Source: Methylococcaceae bacterium UBA6146
Lineage (GTDB): Bacteria; Pseudomonadota; Gammaproteobacteria; Methylococcales; Methylomonadaceae
NCBI GenBank assembly: GCA_002422395.1
Contig: DIUY01000029.1
Coordinates: forward strand, 193,289 to 257,288
Length of the DNA: 64,000 nt
Reading direction: 5' to 3'
Below, piece by piece: positions 1 to 8,726 of the stretch. A program made the translations under genes and the position numbers. How positions within the stretch are numbered: position 1 is the stretch's first letter; the number at the start of each line of letters is the position of its first letter. A model generated the notes under the pieces. The model did no database searches. It had not been told where the DNA came from and saw nothing but the letters and a program-made list of their open reading frames with translations.

Positions 1-56
1 AGACAAACGCCGGTCACTAGGCCGACATAGCCCGAACCAAACACGGTCACTTTCAT
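1..56 (-). CDS. UDP-glucose/GDP-mannose dehydrogenase family protein, N-terminal fragment
   Basis: Only the first 18 codons lie in the window; the gene runs off the left edge. The reverse strand reads MKVTVFGSGYVGLVTGVC, the Rossmann-fold opening (GxGYVG) of UDP-glucose 6-dehydrogenase and its GDP-mannose and UDP-ManNAc relatives, which make uronic-acid nucleotide sugars for polysaccharides. An AGGAAG ribosome-binding site (61-66) sits just upstream of the ATG at 54-56. The neighbouring glycosyltransferase fits an exopolysaccharide locus. Which sugar is oxidised cannot be told from this fragment. Confidence 0.85.
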   Translation of the reverse strand, partial: MKVTVFGSGYVGLVTGVC

Positions 57-103
57 TTTTCTTCCTAATGTATGTAATAGATTGATTTAAATAAAGAAAT
101 ATC

Positions 104-1303
104 TTAAATTAAGTGAGAATAGACGTTTTTATAATTTTCAACACTTTTTGTCCAATTTCTTGTCTCTTCTACGTATGACCGCCCCGCTTCCCGTAATTTT
201 ATCCACTGCTGCGGTTGAGCTAACAAACTGAGCACCGTTGCAGCCAAAGCATCGGCATCATTGGCTTTAAATAGATAACCATTGTGTTGATGTTCAATCA
301 ACTCTTTATGCCCACCGACATCAGAAGCTATCACTAACCGGCCTTGCGCCATAGCCTCCAAGGGTTTTAAAGGCGTCACCAAATCAGTTAAGCGCATGGA
401 CAAGCGCGGATAAACAAAAATATCAACCTGGTTATAGTAATCTTGTACCTGGTCATGGGGTACGCGACCGGTAAAAATAACCTGCTGTTGTAATCCCAAC
501 GCTTGAGTCTTTTGTTTTATAAGCGCTTCTTGCGGCCCCCCGCCTACCAGAAGCAATCGGGTTTCCGGCTGTTTTTGCAATATCGTTGGCAAGGCATCCA
601 ATAATAACGGCAGACCTTCGTACGCATAAAAAGAACCAATAAAACCTAGGACCACTTTATCCTGCAAGCCTAATTGGGTTTGTAAAGTTTGATCTGGGGC
701 TGCACCGAAACTAAATTTTTCTGTATCGACTGCATTGGGAATTACGGTAATTTTTTCAGCAGGAATACCGCGTGATGCTATGTCTGAACGTAAACCTTCG
801 CAGATCGTTGTGATTGCATTGGCTTGTTTAAAGACATGGGTTTCCAGCATTTTAGTCAATCTGTAACGTAAACTTCCTTCCTCCGTTGTGCCATGATCGA
901 CTGCCGCATCTTCCCAGAAAGCACGGCATTCGTAAACCAAAGGAAGATTATGTTTCCGGGCCGCTTTAAGTGCTGCCAAACCATTTAACGCAGAGGAATG
1001 GGCATGGAGTATGTCTGGCTTTATTTCAGGGATAATCTCATCCAGACGTTTGGCCAGTGACTGGACAATAACCCATTGATTTAAAATAGGCAGCTTTGCC
1101 AACAAAGTTTTGGGGATCTCTGACCGGTAGAAAGTCAAACCATCCACTTTTTCAATGGCCCCTGAGGCGGCCCCCTGTTTGGCAGAGGTTACATGATAGG
1201 TCTCCCAACCCAGCCTTTGCTGTTGCTCTAAAATAGCTTTGGTGCGAAAGGTATAACCGCTGTGTAACGGTATCGAGTGGTCAAGAATATGCAAAATTTT
1301 CAT
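104..1303 (-). CDS. GT4-family glycosyltransferase, exosortase-A/PEP-CTERM associated
   Basis: A 399-residue retaining glycosyltransferase of the GT-B fold. It opens with KILHILDHSIPLHSGYTFRT, the signature start of the exosortase-A-associated glycosyltransferases (TIGR04063-type). The donor-binding part is seen as the VLGFIGSFYAYEGLPLLLDA stretch (about 220-240) and the late EAMAQGRLVIASDVGGHKELI segment. It should add a sugar to an extracellular polysaccharide at the cytoplasmic face of the inner membrane. It sits just upstream, on the same strand, of a nucleotide-sugar dehydrogenase start, which supports a polysaccharide locus. The exosortase itself is not in the window. The family assignment is firm; the sugar transferred is unknown. 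Confidence 0.85.
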   Translation of the reverse strand: MKILHILDHSIPLHSGYTFRTKAILEQQQRLGWETYHVTSAKQGAASGAIEKVDGLTFYRSEIPKTLLAKLPILNQWVIVQSLAKRLDEIIPEIKPDILHAHSSALNGLAALKAARKHNLPLVYECRAFWEDAAVDHGTTEEGSLRYRLTKMLETHVFKQANAITTICEGLRSDIASRGIPAEKITVIPNAVDTEKFSFGAAPDQTLQTQLGLQDKVVLGFIGSFYAYEGLPLLLDALPTILQKQPETRLLLVGGGPQEALIKQKTQALGLQQQVIFTGRVPHDQVQDYYNQVDIFVYPRLSMRLTDLVTPLKPLEAMAQGRLVIASDVGGHKELIEHQHNGYLFKANDADALAATVLSLLAQPQQWIKLREAGRSYVEETRNWTKSVENYKNVYSHLI

Positions 1304-1356
1304 GTGAATATTTATGGTGTATTGTGCAGGGCGGGATTATAGCTTGCTTAAAAGCG

Positions 1357-2436
1357 TTAATGCCTATCTTTTCCTTGTAGCTGCCTAAATGTTTTGCGTA
1401 ATAAATGCGGGACGATCAAATAAAGGGGCATTTTCAGCCAATGTGATCTGACAAACAATATCCAGCGGGCAAAGCCAGTCCAACGATCATTGCAGCTTTC
1501 GTGATCCGGCATTAAGGCCCTTAAAAACAACAAATCCATGAATTTTTGTTTTATTTTGTTTGGCGATTGTTGTTCTGTAGCCTTAAGAATGTCTTGAGGA
1601 ATTGGCGTCTGAAAAATTCTGGAGGTATAGCGAAGTGCATAATAGAGCGGAATTTGCTGGTTCAGTTGCCCTGCCCGTTGCAGCAATTTTTCCCAGAAAT
1701 TATCATCTTCCGAAAATTCTTTAAGCAACAAATCCAGATCAGACAAATCCCGAAAACCATGCGCCCATTCCCCCTCGTGAAACAAATGCGTTGCGCTGTG
1801 CAGAACCCTGTCTTCAGGTGCCAATACCCAGATATTTTCCTTGGAGACGCTAACGATAGCCGCCAGTAATTTCTTGGCATCAGGGCAAAATTTACTGGTT
1901 TTTGGCAAGATATTATGATGTACATCAATAGATGTTTGCCGTTTTAAATGTCTCATGGGCGGGATTTCGTGCATCCATTGCCGGTAATATTTTTGGTCGT
2001 AAGAATCCAAGATATTGGTCATCCAGCCCGCTTTTATCAGGGCGATTTCGACTTCCTGCAATTTGTCTTCTGGCACAAGAATATCGACATCGGCGAAACT
2101 ACGCCCTTTAGCGGCGTTATTGCCGGCAATTGCATAAGCCGACCCTTTTAAAAAAACCAGCGGCACATCGACTGCTCTTAATGCTTCCTGGATACAACTT
2201 ATTTCCCATTGCAAAGACAGTGTAAAGCGTTCAAAAAATAGTTGTGCGGATTTAAGGTGCATTAAAGGTTGTGGGGGCGTTTGCGCTGAAATTCCCGCCT
2301 CATCCAGCAAAAATCCGAGCCTTGCCAGGACATTGGCACTCCGCGCCTGTCTGATGAGTAAATCCCACTTCGGCAAATCCAACTCAAGCGTCGTGCGGGG
2401 ATCGATAAAAGCGGCACATAAAAGAGGGTGTTTCAA
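1357..2436 (-). CDS. nucleotidyltransferase family protein (NTP_transf_5-like)
   Basis: A 359-residue protein with a pol-beta-like nucleotidyltransferase core. LVFLKGSAYAIAGNNA and the FADVDILVPEDKL segment carry the paired acidic residues expected of the minimal nucleotidyltransferase motif (GxA...DxD). Its TTG start overlaps the kinase stop by 4 bases (TTGA), so translation is probably coupled. Proteins of this family recur beside HprK-related kinase A and PqqD-like proteins in exosortase/polysaccharide loci. The target of nucleotidyl transfer is unknown. It is the last gene of the 4-gene cassette running down from 4196. Confidence 0.75.
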   Translation of the reverse strand: MKHPLLCAAFIDPRTTLELDLPKWDLLIRQARSANVLARLGFLLDEAGISAQTPPQPLMHLKSAQLFFERFTLSLQWEISCIQEALRAVDVPLVFLKGSAYAIAGNNAAKGRSFADVDILVPEDKLQEVEIALIKAGWMTNILDSYDQKYYRQWMHEIPPMRHLKRQTSIDVHHNILPKTSKFCPDAKKLLAAIVSVSKENIWVLAPEDRVLHSATHLFHEGEWAHGFRDLSDLDLLLKEFSEDDNFWEKLLQRAGQLNQQIPLYYALRYTSRIFQTPIPQDILKATEQQSPNKIKQKFMDLLFLRALMPDHESCNDRWTGFARWILFVRSHWLKMPLYLIVPHLLRKTFRQLQGKDRH

Positions 2437-3338
2437 CGGGCTAATTCCGCAAATAATGCCAGCGCCTCATCAAGACGGCTGTACTTGAATTCATAACAGT
2501 CGCTGGCATCAATCAACGCACCCAAGCTATTAAAACCAACAACGCCTAACACGTTATAATTAAAGCTATTTTCAGCAACTTTCAAAAACGCGCGTGCTTT
2601 GCTTAAAGGGGTTAATTCAGTTTTCGAGGCGTCTTGATATTTAGGAAAAATCAATTTAGCGGGTTGGGCGGGGATAGCACCTGACTCAACACTGCTGTCA
2701 GGCGGGCGTAGATGGCCTACTGTGCCTTTCAAAGTATCGTTGACCACCTGCCCCATAACCGCATCAGGATGAAGGCTGCGAATGACGTCAATAGATCGGT
2801 TTTTTAAGCTGATGGGGCGAGGGACGGGATAAACCAAACCATCGGCTAATGACAACAAGGTCATTTCATCGGAGAGCAGTCGCCAACCGCTGCAAACCAG
2901 AGCCGCGCATAGCGTACTTTTTCCGCTGCCAGGCGTACCGGGGAAAATGAATGCCCGTCCATTCCGTTCGACCACAGCCGCATGGATGATCAAGTGTTGG
3001 TGGGAATGGTTGGCTATGCACCAGTTTAAGCCCCATTCAAACATGGCGGAAGCCTGATTGTATGGCAATGGCTTGAAAGGGATAAATCCGTCGAATGAAA
3101 AATTCACCTGTGGGCGAAAATAGCGGCGCACTTTAGAGGGTGGCGCTAATAAAGTATAAAAATCAATGAACGCTTCATCATCGATAAGCTCGAAAGCGCC
3201 GTAAAGCGCCAACAAATGGTCGGCAACTTCTGCAATAGGCGATGATAAGCAGATGGTAAACGCACCTATTTTAAACCTCAGCCCTCCGCTATTTAGCGAG
3301 CGGATGAGACCTTTTTTTGACAACGTTGCCAGTTTCAC
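2433..3338 (-). CDS. HprK-related kinase A
   Basis: A 301-residue relative of the C-terminal kinase domain of HPr kinase/phosphorylase. The P-loop GTPGSGKSTL lies about residue 130 and is followed by a WRLLSDEM segment, as in HprK. It lacks the N-terminal HprK domain and there is no ptsH nearby, so its substrate is not expected to be classical HPr. The start is GTG, overlapping the stop of the PqqD-like gene (GTGA); the stop overlaps the TTG of the nucleotidyltransferase. The family (TIGR04352-like) is known from exosortase/polysaccharide regions with a PqqD relative. A role in modifying the protein encoded at 3633-4196 is an inference from gene order. Confidence 0.8.
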   Translation of the reverse strand: MKLATLSKKGLIRSLNSGGLRFKIGAFTICLSSPIAEVADHLLALYGAFELIDDEAFIDFYTLLAPPSKVRRYFRPQVNFSFDGFIPFKPLPYNQASAMFEWGLNWCIANHSHQHLIIHAAVVERNGRAFIFPGTPGSGKSTLCAALVCSGWRLLSDEMTLLSLADGLVYPVPRPISLKNRSIDVIRSLHPDAVMGQVVNDTLKGTVGHLRPPDSSVESGAIPAQPAKLIFPKYQDASKTELTPLSKARAFLKVAENSFNYNVLGVVGFNSLGALIDASDCYEFKYSRLDEALALFAELAR

Positions 3339-3619
3339 GCAGGGCTGTTTTCCATAACTTGCAATAAACCTAATTTTTGATATTCCAGCAGCAAATTATC
3401 AAGCCCCGTCTCTAAATCAAAATCAACCGGCAAATCAAAAACGCTTTGCAGATTTTTTAAGAATTCACTTCGACTGGATTTTTTTTCTGAAACGGCTTTA
3501 AACACTTCCACGCCTAAACCATCGATAAGATGTGTGCTTCCGGTCAGCTGATTATAGACAACACATTCGTCTTCCCAAAAGCGGCAACAAATGCTGTTAC
3601 CATAAGAAAAGCTAATCAC
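3335..3619 (-). CDS. PqqD-family peptide chaperone of the HPr-rel-A system
   Basis: A 94-residue protein with the PqqD/RiPP-recognition-element layout: an N-terminal beta region (NSICCRFWEDECVVYNQLTG), the HLIDGLGVEVFKAV helix and a C-terminal helix ending LLLEYQKLGLLQ. PqqD-like domains bind the leader of a peptide or protein to be modified. It starts with GTG and overlaps the kinase start, which suggests coupled synthesis and a physical partnership. The next gene upstream (3633-4196) is the natural candidate for its client. Confidence 0.75.
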   Translation of the reverse strand: MISFSYGNSICCRFWEDECVVYNQLTGSTHLIDGLGVEVFKAVSEKKSSRSEFLKNLQSVFDLPVDFDLETGLDNLLLEYQKLGLLQVMENSPA

Positions 3620-3632
3620 TATCGGTGAACCT

Positions 3633-4196
3633 TTAAGCCCATGTTGAAGCTAAAAACTCCTCCACTGTCGTCGAAGGCCCATTGATGAGCGGATAAACGG
3701 CACCATTCCGTAACTCCCTAACCTGGGTTGGGGTCAGGACATAATTCGGAGACAGGGCGTATGCATTCAATATAGCCGCAACAAAATACGCCTCAGTCGA
3801 AGTTGTACTGGAACATAAAATTTCCGCCATTGTGCTTGTCACGCCATCGCCTGGAAATGCAGTGGCAAAAGCGGTCCCCCCTGAACTTTGGTCAGGGCCG
3901 GGTGCGCAACTTGAGCCATCACTATCATGATGAATATAAGGGGTTGCCGACCAATCAGTATTTAATGCCCAATAATCAGGGTTATTTCCTGTGGTACAGC
4001 CGGGGTTTACCGTTTGGGAAAGATTACCCGACAACTGCTGTGACAGACACTGCGAGGCGACGCCAAACACCGACGGACTGACTAGCGTTAGAACTACGGG
4101 GGAAATAGCCCCCGCCCCTAACATAATGCGGCGTTTCTTGTCCACCCCGGCGTTTTTTGTTGTCTTACTTTGGTTTTGTAATTTCTGGTCGTTCAT
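3633..4196 (-). CDS. secreted-type protein of unknown function, candidate client of the HprK/PqqD cassette
   Basis: 187 residues. The N-terminus has a twin-basic stretch followed by a hydrophobic run (KKRRIMLGAGAISPVVLTLV, about 21-40), which resembles a Tat-type signal with Arg-Arg but lacks the full consensus. The rest is Ser/Thr/Gly-rich with four Cys, and it ends in a VYPLINGPSTTVEEFLASTWA-like tail. AGGTGAT gives a good ribosome-binding site 6 bases before the ATG. It is the first gene of the cassette, 13 bases before the PqqD-like gene. I do not recognise the fold. Its position suggests it is the protein modified by the cassette. Confidence 0.6.
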   Translation of the reverse strand: MNDQKLQNQSKTTKNAGVDKKRRIMLGAGAISPVVLTLVSPSVFGVASQCLSQQLSGNLSQTVNPGCTTGNNPDYWALNTDWSATPYIHHDSDGSSCAPGPDQSSGGTAFATAFPGDGVTSTMAEILCSSTTSTEAYFVAAILNAYALSPNYVLTPTQVRELRNGAVYPLINGPSTTVEEFLASTWA

Positions 4197-4501
4197 AACG
4201 GATCACCTGGTTGAGATATGATTGGGATAAGTGTTGAAAACACCGTAGCGGATGTCCCTACACCAAATACCTATATGTACTATACGAATAGCGTGTTGGT
4301 AACCGATAAATGCGCTGATTTTAACCTACTTATCGCTAATTAGGATGCTTTTATAATACTCTTTTGTAGAAAAGACAGTGAATCTAATCAAGTGCGCCCA
4401 CCTCTTATAAGCTGGGCGCTTCCTACCCAAATAGGCGGCTTATCAGGCCATTTTTGTGTTTATAATGACTTCTTAGCTCAGCCTGGAATCCATAAAGTTT
4501 T
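4197..4501. other. intergenic region between divergent genes
   Basis: About 305 AT-rich bases between the HprK/PqqD cassette (reverse) and the large AsmA-like gene (forward). It must hold both promoters. I see a short GTGTT/AACAC inverted repeat near 4232-4244, no convincing gene and no recognisable riboswitch or terminator. Confidence 0.5.
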
Positions 4502-7500
4502 ATGAAAATTCGCCACATAATGCCAGTTTGTGCAAAAGCGTTGATTATTGCCGCCAGTCTGTTGGCAATCACTGCCACCATAATGTTGTATAGCCTGCCA
4601 TCCTTGCTAAAATCGAAGTTGCCAACAATAATTGAGCAAGAAACAGGCAGGAAATCTTCAATTGCCAATGTCGCGATTAACTGGGCATCGCTGTCTATTA
4701 GCTTGCAAGGCTTTGAAATTAAAGACGACATCAATAAAAATCTGGCTACATTTGATAGCCTTAACATCCAAGTTAATGCCTTACAATCCCTGAAACAAGC
4801 CACGCTAATTATTGACAAGGCAGAATTGGTCAAACCTTTTGTGCATCTTGCCAGGCAAAAGAATGGGGAGCTGAATGTTAGCGACATTTTTGCCCCAAAA
4901 GCACCTGAAAAACAAGCTACCAACAAGCTATTTCCGGTAACAATTGCCAAATTGTCCATATCGGAAGGCAAATTGGCATGGAATGATGGGCATCTCCCAC
5001 AGCCATTTAATGAGACAGTTTATCCTCTGCAACTTGAGGTTGACGGTTTCTCGACAGTGACCAATGCACCATCACAAATAAAGCTATCCCTAGGCCTTGA
5101 GTCAGGTGGCCGCTTAGATTGGTCAGGCACTTTTGCCATTAACCCTATCCATGCAGAAGGCCAGTTGAAACTTGAACAAATTGATCTGCAAAAATTTACC
5201 GCGCTTGGATTGCCCGATAACATAAAGGGCGTTGCGCTAATCGACACTGGTTTTCAGATTGATTATGGTGATAAGGGTTTTACCCTGGGCATCAATAAAG
5301 CGCGGCTTGAAATACACAACTTTCACTACCAAGACGCCGGAAATATAATTAAAGTTGCTGACTTTGTCCATGAAACGGAAGCAAATTTTAAATACGCCGA
5401 TGATAATTGGGGACTAGCGGCAAGTAAGGCAAAAATTGACGCCCGAAATGTTAAAGTGCAAACTCCATTGTCCGTAAATGCATCCGCTATAAATGCTGAC
5501 GCCCGCTATAAGCTAAGCTATGCCGCCAATAAATTAAACCTCGCGCTTACCCAAGGCAAAGCCGATGGTAAAGCGCTTGAGTTAACAATGCCAAAGGAAG
5601 AAAAGCAACTCATCAAAATTCCTACCATCGTGCTACGCGGCATTGAATTTAACCTTAAAGACAAAAAATTAAACCTAGAATCAGTTTCCGTAGATGATGC
5701 GGCCATTAAAGCGTGGCTTAATGCTGATGGCACACTCAATTATCAGCAACTAATGTCGTCTGCTGCATCTATTGACAGCAACGGCGGCGATATTCCAGAA
5801 AACGGGCAAAATAAAACACCGTGGGGCATTAAAGCAGAGGAAATTGCCCTGAATAATGGGGCATTGGATTTCGAAGACCAAACTCTAGCAAAACCTGTCA
5901 CATTTGACATTAAACCTATTAATATCAAGCTAACCCAATTCAGCAACCAAGCGGGCGCTAATTTACCGTTTAAATTGGCCGCCGGCATTAATCAAAGCGG
6001 CTCAATCGCCCTGAACGGCAGTGCCGTAATTTCCCCGCCCAGCACACAAATCACCATCGAGGCCAACAGCATCCACCTGGAAAAATTTCAACCCTATTTT
6101 GATAAATTCATTCAGTTGGATGTCGTTGACGGCATGTTGGCGGTGGATGGCCAGCTTTCTGTTGCCAGACAAGAGGGCGATAGGCTAGATGTTAAATTTA
6201 ACGGCAATACAGGGATTACTGATTTATTGACCCGTGACCGGCGGGTGCACAAAGACTTTGTGAAATGGCATAAACTGACATTAAAAGATATCGCTATTGA
6301 TTTAACAGCTAACCGCTATACAGCAACCGGGCTCATCATTGACAAACCCTATGCGCGGGTGACTATCAGAAAAGACAAGTCGGTCAATTTTTCTGACATT
6401 TTGATTAAAGGTGGTGGCCGAGCTGAATCCGAACGCGCCAAAAAAGCCGCCCGTCCGCCTTACTTTAGGCTGGGTAAAATTCAAATAAACGAAGGGGTTT
6501 CTGACTTTACCGACCTGTCATTAATTCTGCCATTTTCCGCTCATATCCAGCATCTCAATGGCGGTGCTAACGGCGTGTCGTCAGAAAAAAGCTCAATAGT
6601 CAATGCGACATTAAAAGGCAATGCTTATGATTTGGCGCCTGTCGATGTAGTCGGCAAAATTAGCCCCCATCTGGCCGATTACACAGTCGGCATTAATTTT
6701 AAGGGGTTGCCTATGCCACTAGTTTCCCCTTATATGGTGCAATTTGCCGGTTATAAAGTTGAAAAAGGAAAACTGTCGCTAGCGCTGAATTATAAAGTCT
6801 CCAATCGGCAACTGACGGCGACTAACAGCTTATTAATAGACCAATTCGAGTTAGGGGAAAAAGTTGATAACCCAAACGCAGTGTCAATACCCATGAAGCT
6901 CGCTATCGCATTGCTAAAAGATTCCAATGGAAAAATTAAATTTGATGTGCCCATCACCGGCAGTTTGGAAGATCCCAAGTTTAATATGGGTGAAATCATT
7001 GTAGATGCTTTGGTCAACGCCATCAGTAAAGTGATCACCTCCCCTTTTCATGCGCTGGCCTCGTTAACAGGGCACTCCGACGATTTTAGCGTGATTACCT
7101 TTAGTGCAGGCAGTGCAAGCTTAGATCAACAGCAAAAAATAAAACTTGATGGATTAGCGAAAGCGTTGCTGGAGCGCCCTAAATTAACATTAGAGATCAA
7201 AGGCGTTTCTTTTCAACCTCAAGACTGGCCGGCAATTAGGGATGATGCATTGTACGACCAACTAAAAATACGCCGAGCCGCTGAGCTTAACAAACAAGCC
7301 ATTACAAAAATCCGGGCTGAATATGTCGAACTTTCCAGAGCGGATTACCAACGTTTAGTGGCCGACATGTTCATCGAAAAATTCCCTTTGCTGGCAGAAC
7401 GGTCTTTTTTAGGTGTTCCTCAGTTAAAAAAAACCTTAACCGGAAACTTTTATGACATTGCCAAACACAAGCTGATGGAGATTATTAAACCCGAACAGGA

Positions 7501-7663
7501 ACGGCTTAAGGAGCTGGCCGCAGCCCGTGCCCAAGCGGTTGCAAAATATATTATCCAGCAGGGTAATGTGCCGCAGGAACGGGTTTATATTCTCGATACG
7601 TTTGTTGATTCCCAACAAACGGGCAAAGAAATTGCCAGCATATTGTCTTTGCACGCAGATTAG
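4502..7663 (+). CDS. DUF748/AsmA-like envelope protein
   Basis: 1053 residues with one N-terminal membrane anchor (about residues 9-33), then a long repetitive beta-rich body typical of AsmA/DUF748 proteins. Recurrent blocks of the type 'DGxLxVDGQLSV' and 'GGRLDWSGTF' are seen. The C-terminal part (VITFSAGSASLDQQQKIKLDGLA onward) resembles the peptidoglycan-binding OmpA-like segment often seen at the end of DUF748 proteins. It should be anchored in the inner membrane with the body in the periplasm. AsmA-like proteins are linked to lipid transport or outer-membrane assembly; the exact cargo here is unknown. The gene stands alone between divergent and convergent neighbours. Confidence 0.8.
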   Translation: MKIRHIMPVCAKALIIAASLLAITATIMLYSLPSLLKSKLPTIIEQETGRKSSIANVAINWASLSISLQGFEIKDDINKNLATFDSLNIQVNALQSLKQATLIIDKAELVKPFVHLARQKNGELNVSDIFAPKAPEKQATNKLFPVTIAKLSISEGKLAWNDGHLPQPFNETVYPLQLEVDGFSTVTNAPSQIKLSLGLESGGRLDWSGTFAINPIHAEGQLKLEQIDLQKFTALGLPDNIKGVALIDTGFQIDYGDKGFTLGINKARLEIHNFHYQDAGNIIKVADFVHETEANFKYADDNWGLAASKAKIDARNVKVQTPLSVNASAINADARYKLSYAANKLNLALTQGKADGKALELTMPKEEKQLIKIPTIVLRGIEFNLKDKKLNLESVSVDDAAIKAWLNADGTLNYQQLMSSAASIDSNGGDIPENGQNKTPWGIKAEEIALNNGALDFEDQTLAKPVTFDIKPINIKLTQFSNQAGANLPFKLAAGINQSGSIALNGSAVISPPSTQITIEANSIHLEKFQPYFDKFIQLDVVDGMLAVDGQLSVARQEGDRLDVKFNGNTGITDLLTRDRRVHKDFVKWHKLTLKDIAIDLTANRYTATGLIIDKPYARVTIRKDKSVNFSDILIKGGGRAESERAKKAARPPYFRLGKIQINEGVSDFTDLSLILPFSAHIQHLNGGANGVSSEKSSIVNATLKGNAYDLAPVDVVGKISPHLADYTVGINFKGLPMPLVSPYMVQFAGYKVEKGKLSLALNYKVSNRQLTATNSLLIDQFELGEKVDNPNAVSIPMKLAIALLKDSNGKIKFDVPITGSLEDPKFNMGEIIVDALVNAISKVITSPFHALASLTGHSDDFSVITFSAGSASLDQQQKIKLDGLAKALLERPKLTLEIKGVSFQPQDWPAIRDDALYDQLKIRRAAELNKQAITKIRAEYVELSRADYQRLVADMFIEKFPLLAERSFLGVPQLKKTLTGNFYDIAKHKLMEIIKPEQERLKELAAARAQAVAKYIIQQGNVPQERVYILDTFVDSQQTGKEIASILSLHAD

Positions 7664-7723
7664 TGGCACGCAACAATATTTCAGGAAAAATTGAAAGAAG
7701 AATCCCTGTTATTAAGAAAAAAT

Positions 7724-8566
7724 CTACTTAAGGTTTTCCAAAATCGCCAAGGTAGGGGCGGCCTGATTCATAGTATAAAAATGCAAACCCGGCGCACCAT
7801 TATCCAATAGCCGCTGACAAAGTTTTGTCACCACATCGCGCCCGAATGCCTGTATCGCATCACGGTCATCGCCAAAACCTTCCAGCCGTTTTCTTAACCA
7901 GCGCGGGATGTCAGCACCGCACATTTCTGAGAATCGGTATAGTTGCGCATATTGGGTAATCGGCATAATGCCCGGCACGATAGGGATATCGATGCCATCT
8001 TTTTCGCATAAATCAACAAAATAAAAATAAGCTTCCGCATTGTAAAAATACTGGGTGATTGCCGCACTAGCCCCCGCTGCAACTTTACGCTTAAAATTTT
8101 TGAAGTCTTCAGCCGCACTGGCTGCTTGGGGATGCACTTCAGGATAAGCGGCCACATGAATCTGAAAATGATCACCGGTTTCTTGACGGATAAATTCGAC
8201 CAGTTCGTTAGCATAGCGGAACTCGCCTGCGGACATCATGCCAGATGGCAAATCACCCCTTAGTGCAACAATTTTACTGATACCATTGGCCTGATAATCG
8301 TTAAGAATGGCACGAATATTGGTTTTAGTTGACGCAACACAAGATAAATGCGGCGCAGCGGCGACACCCTTAGTTTGAATATCGACAACCGTATCAAAAG
8401 TTTTGTCACGCGTTGAGCCACCCGCACCAAAAGTGACAGAAAAAAAGTCGGGGTTAAGTTTTGCCAGTTTGCTATGCACTACTTGCAAACTGGCCGCCCC
8501 TTCTTCTGTTTTGGGTGGATAAAACTCAAAGCTGAATAACTGGGCGGATAGCGGTTGTGATTGCAT
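7724..8566 (-). CDS. metF: 5,10-methylenetetrahydrofolate reductase
   Basis: 280 residues, the usual bacterial MetF length. It reduces 5,10-methylene-THF to 5-methyl-THF using FAD and NAD(P)H and so feeds the methionine synthase reaction. Diagnostic stretches are FEFYPPKTEEG at the N-terminus, FSVTFGAGGSTRDKT, the ALRGDLPSG segment and VPGIMPITQY. It follows ahcY and metK on the same strand, which makes a compact methyl-cycle group. A 160-base gap from ahcY suggests it may have its own promoter. Confidence 0.95.
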   Translation of the reverse strand: MQSQPLSAQLFSFEFYPPKTEEGAASLQVVHSKLAKLNPDFFSVTFGAGGSTRDKTFDTVVDIQTKGVAAAPHLSCVASTKTNIRAILNDYQANGISKIVALRGDLPSGMMSAGEFRYANELVEFIRQETGDHFQIHVAAYPEVHPQAASAAEDFKNFKRKVAAGASAAITQYFYNAEAYFYFVDLCEKDGIDIPIVPGIMPITQYAQLYRFSEMCGADIPRWLRKRLEGFGDDRDAIQAFGRDVVTKLCQRLLDNGAPGLHFYTMNQAAPTLAILENLK

Positions 8567-8726
8567 TTTGATAGGTGTTGCTCTAGACGGGTTGTAGGGG
8601 CAATTGCAGAGCCTAGCGTAACCCCAAAAACAGCCGTATTTGAAAATGTCGGGCTATACGCCACAAATGCTCTTATGTATTTTAAGATAAACCCGACAAT
8701 CTACAGACAATTTGGGGGGGGCTAAT

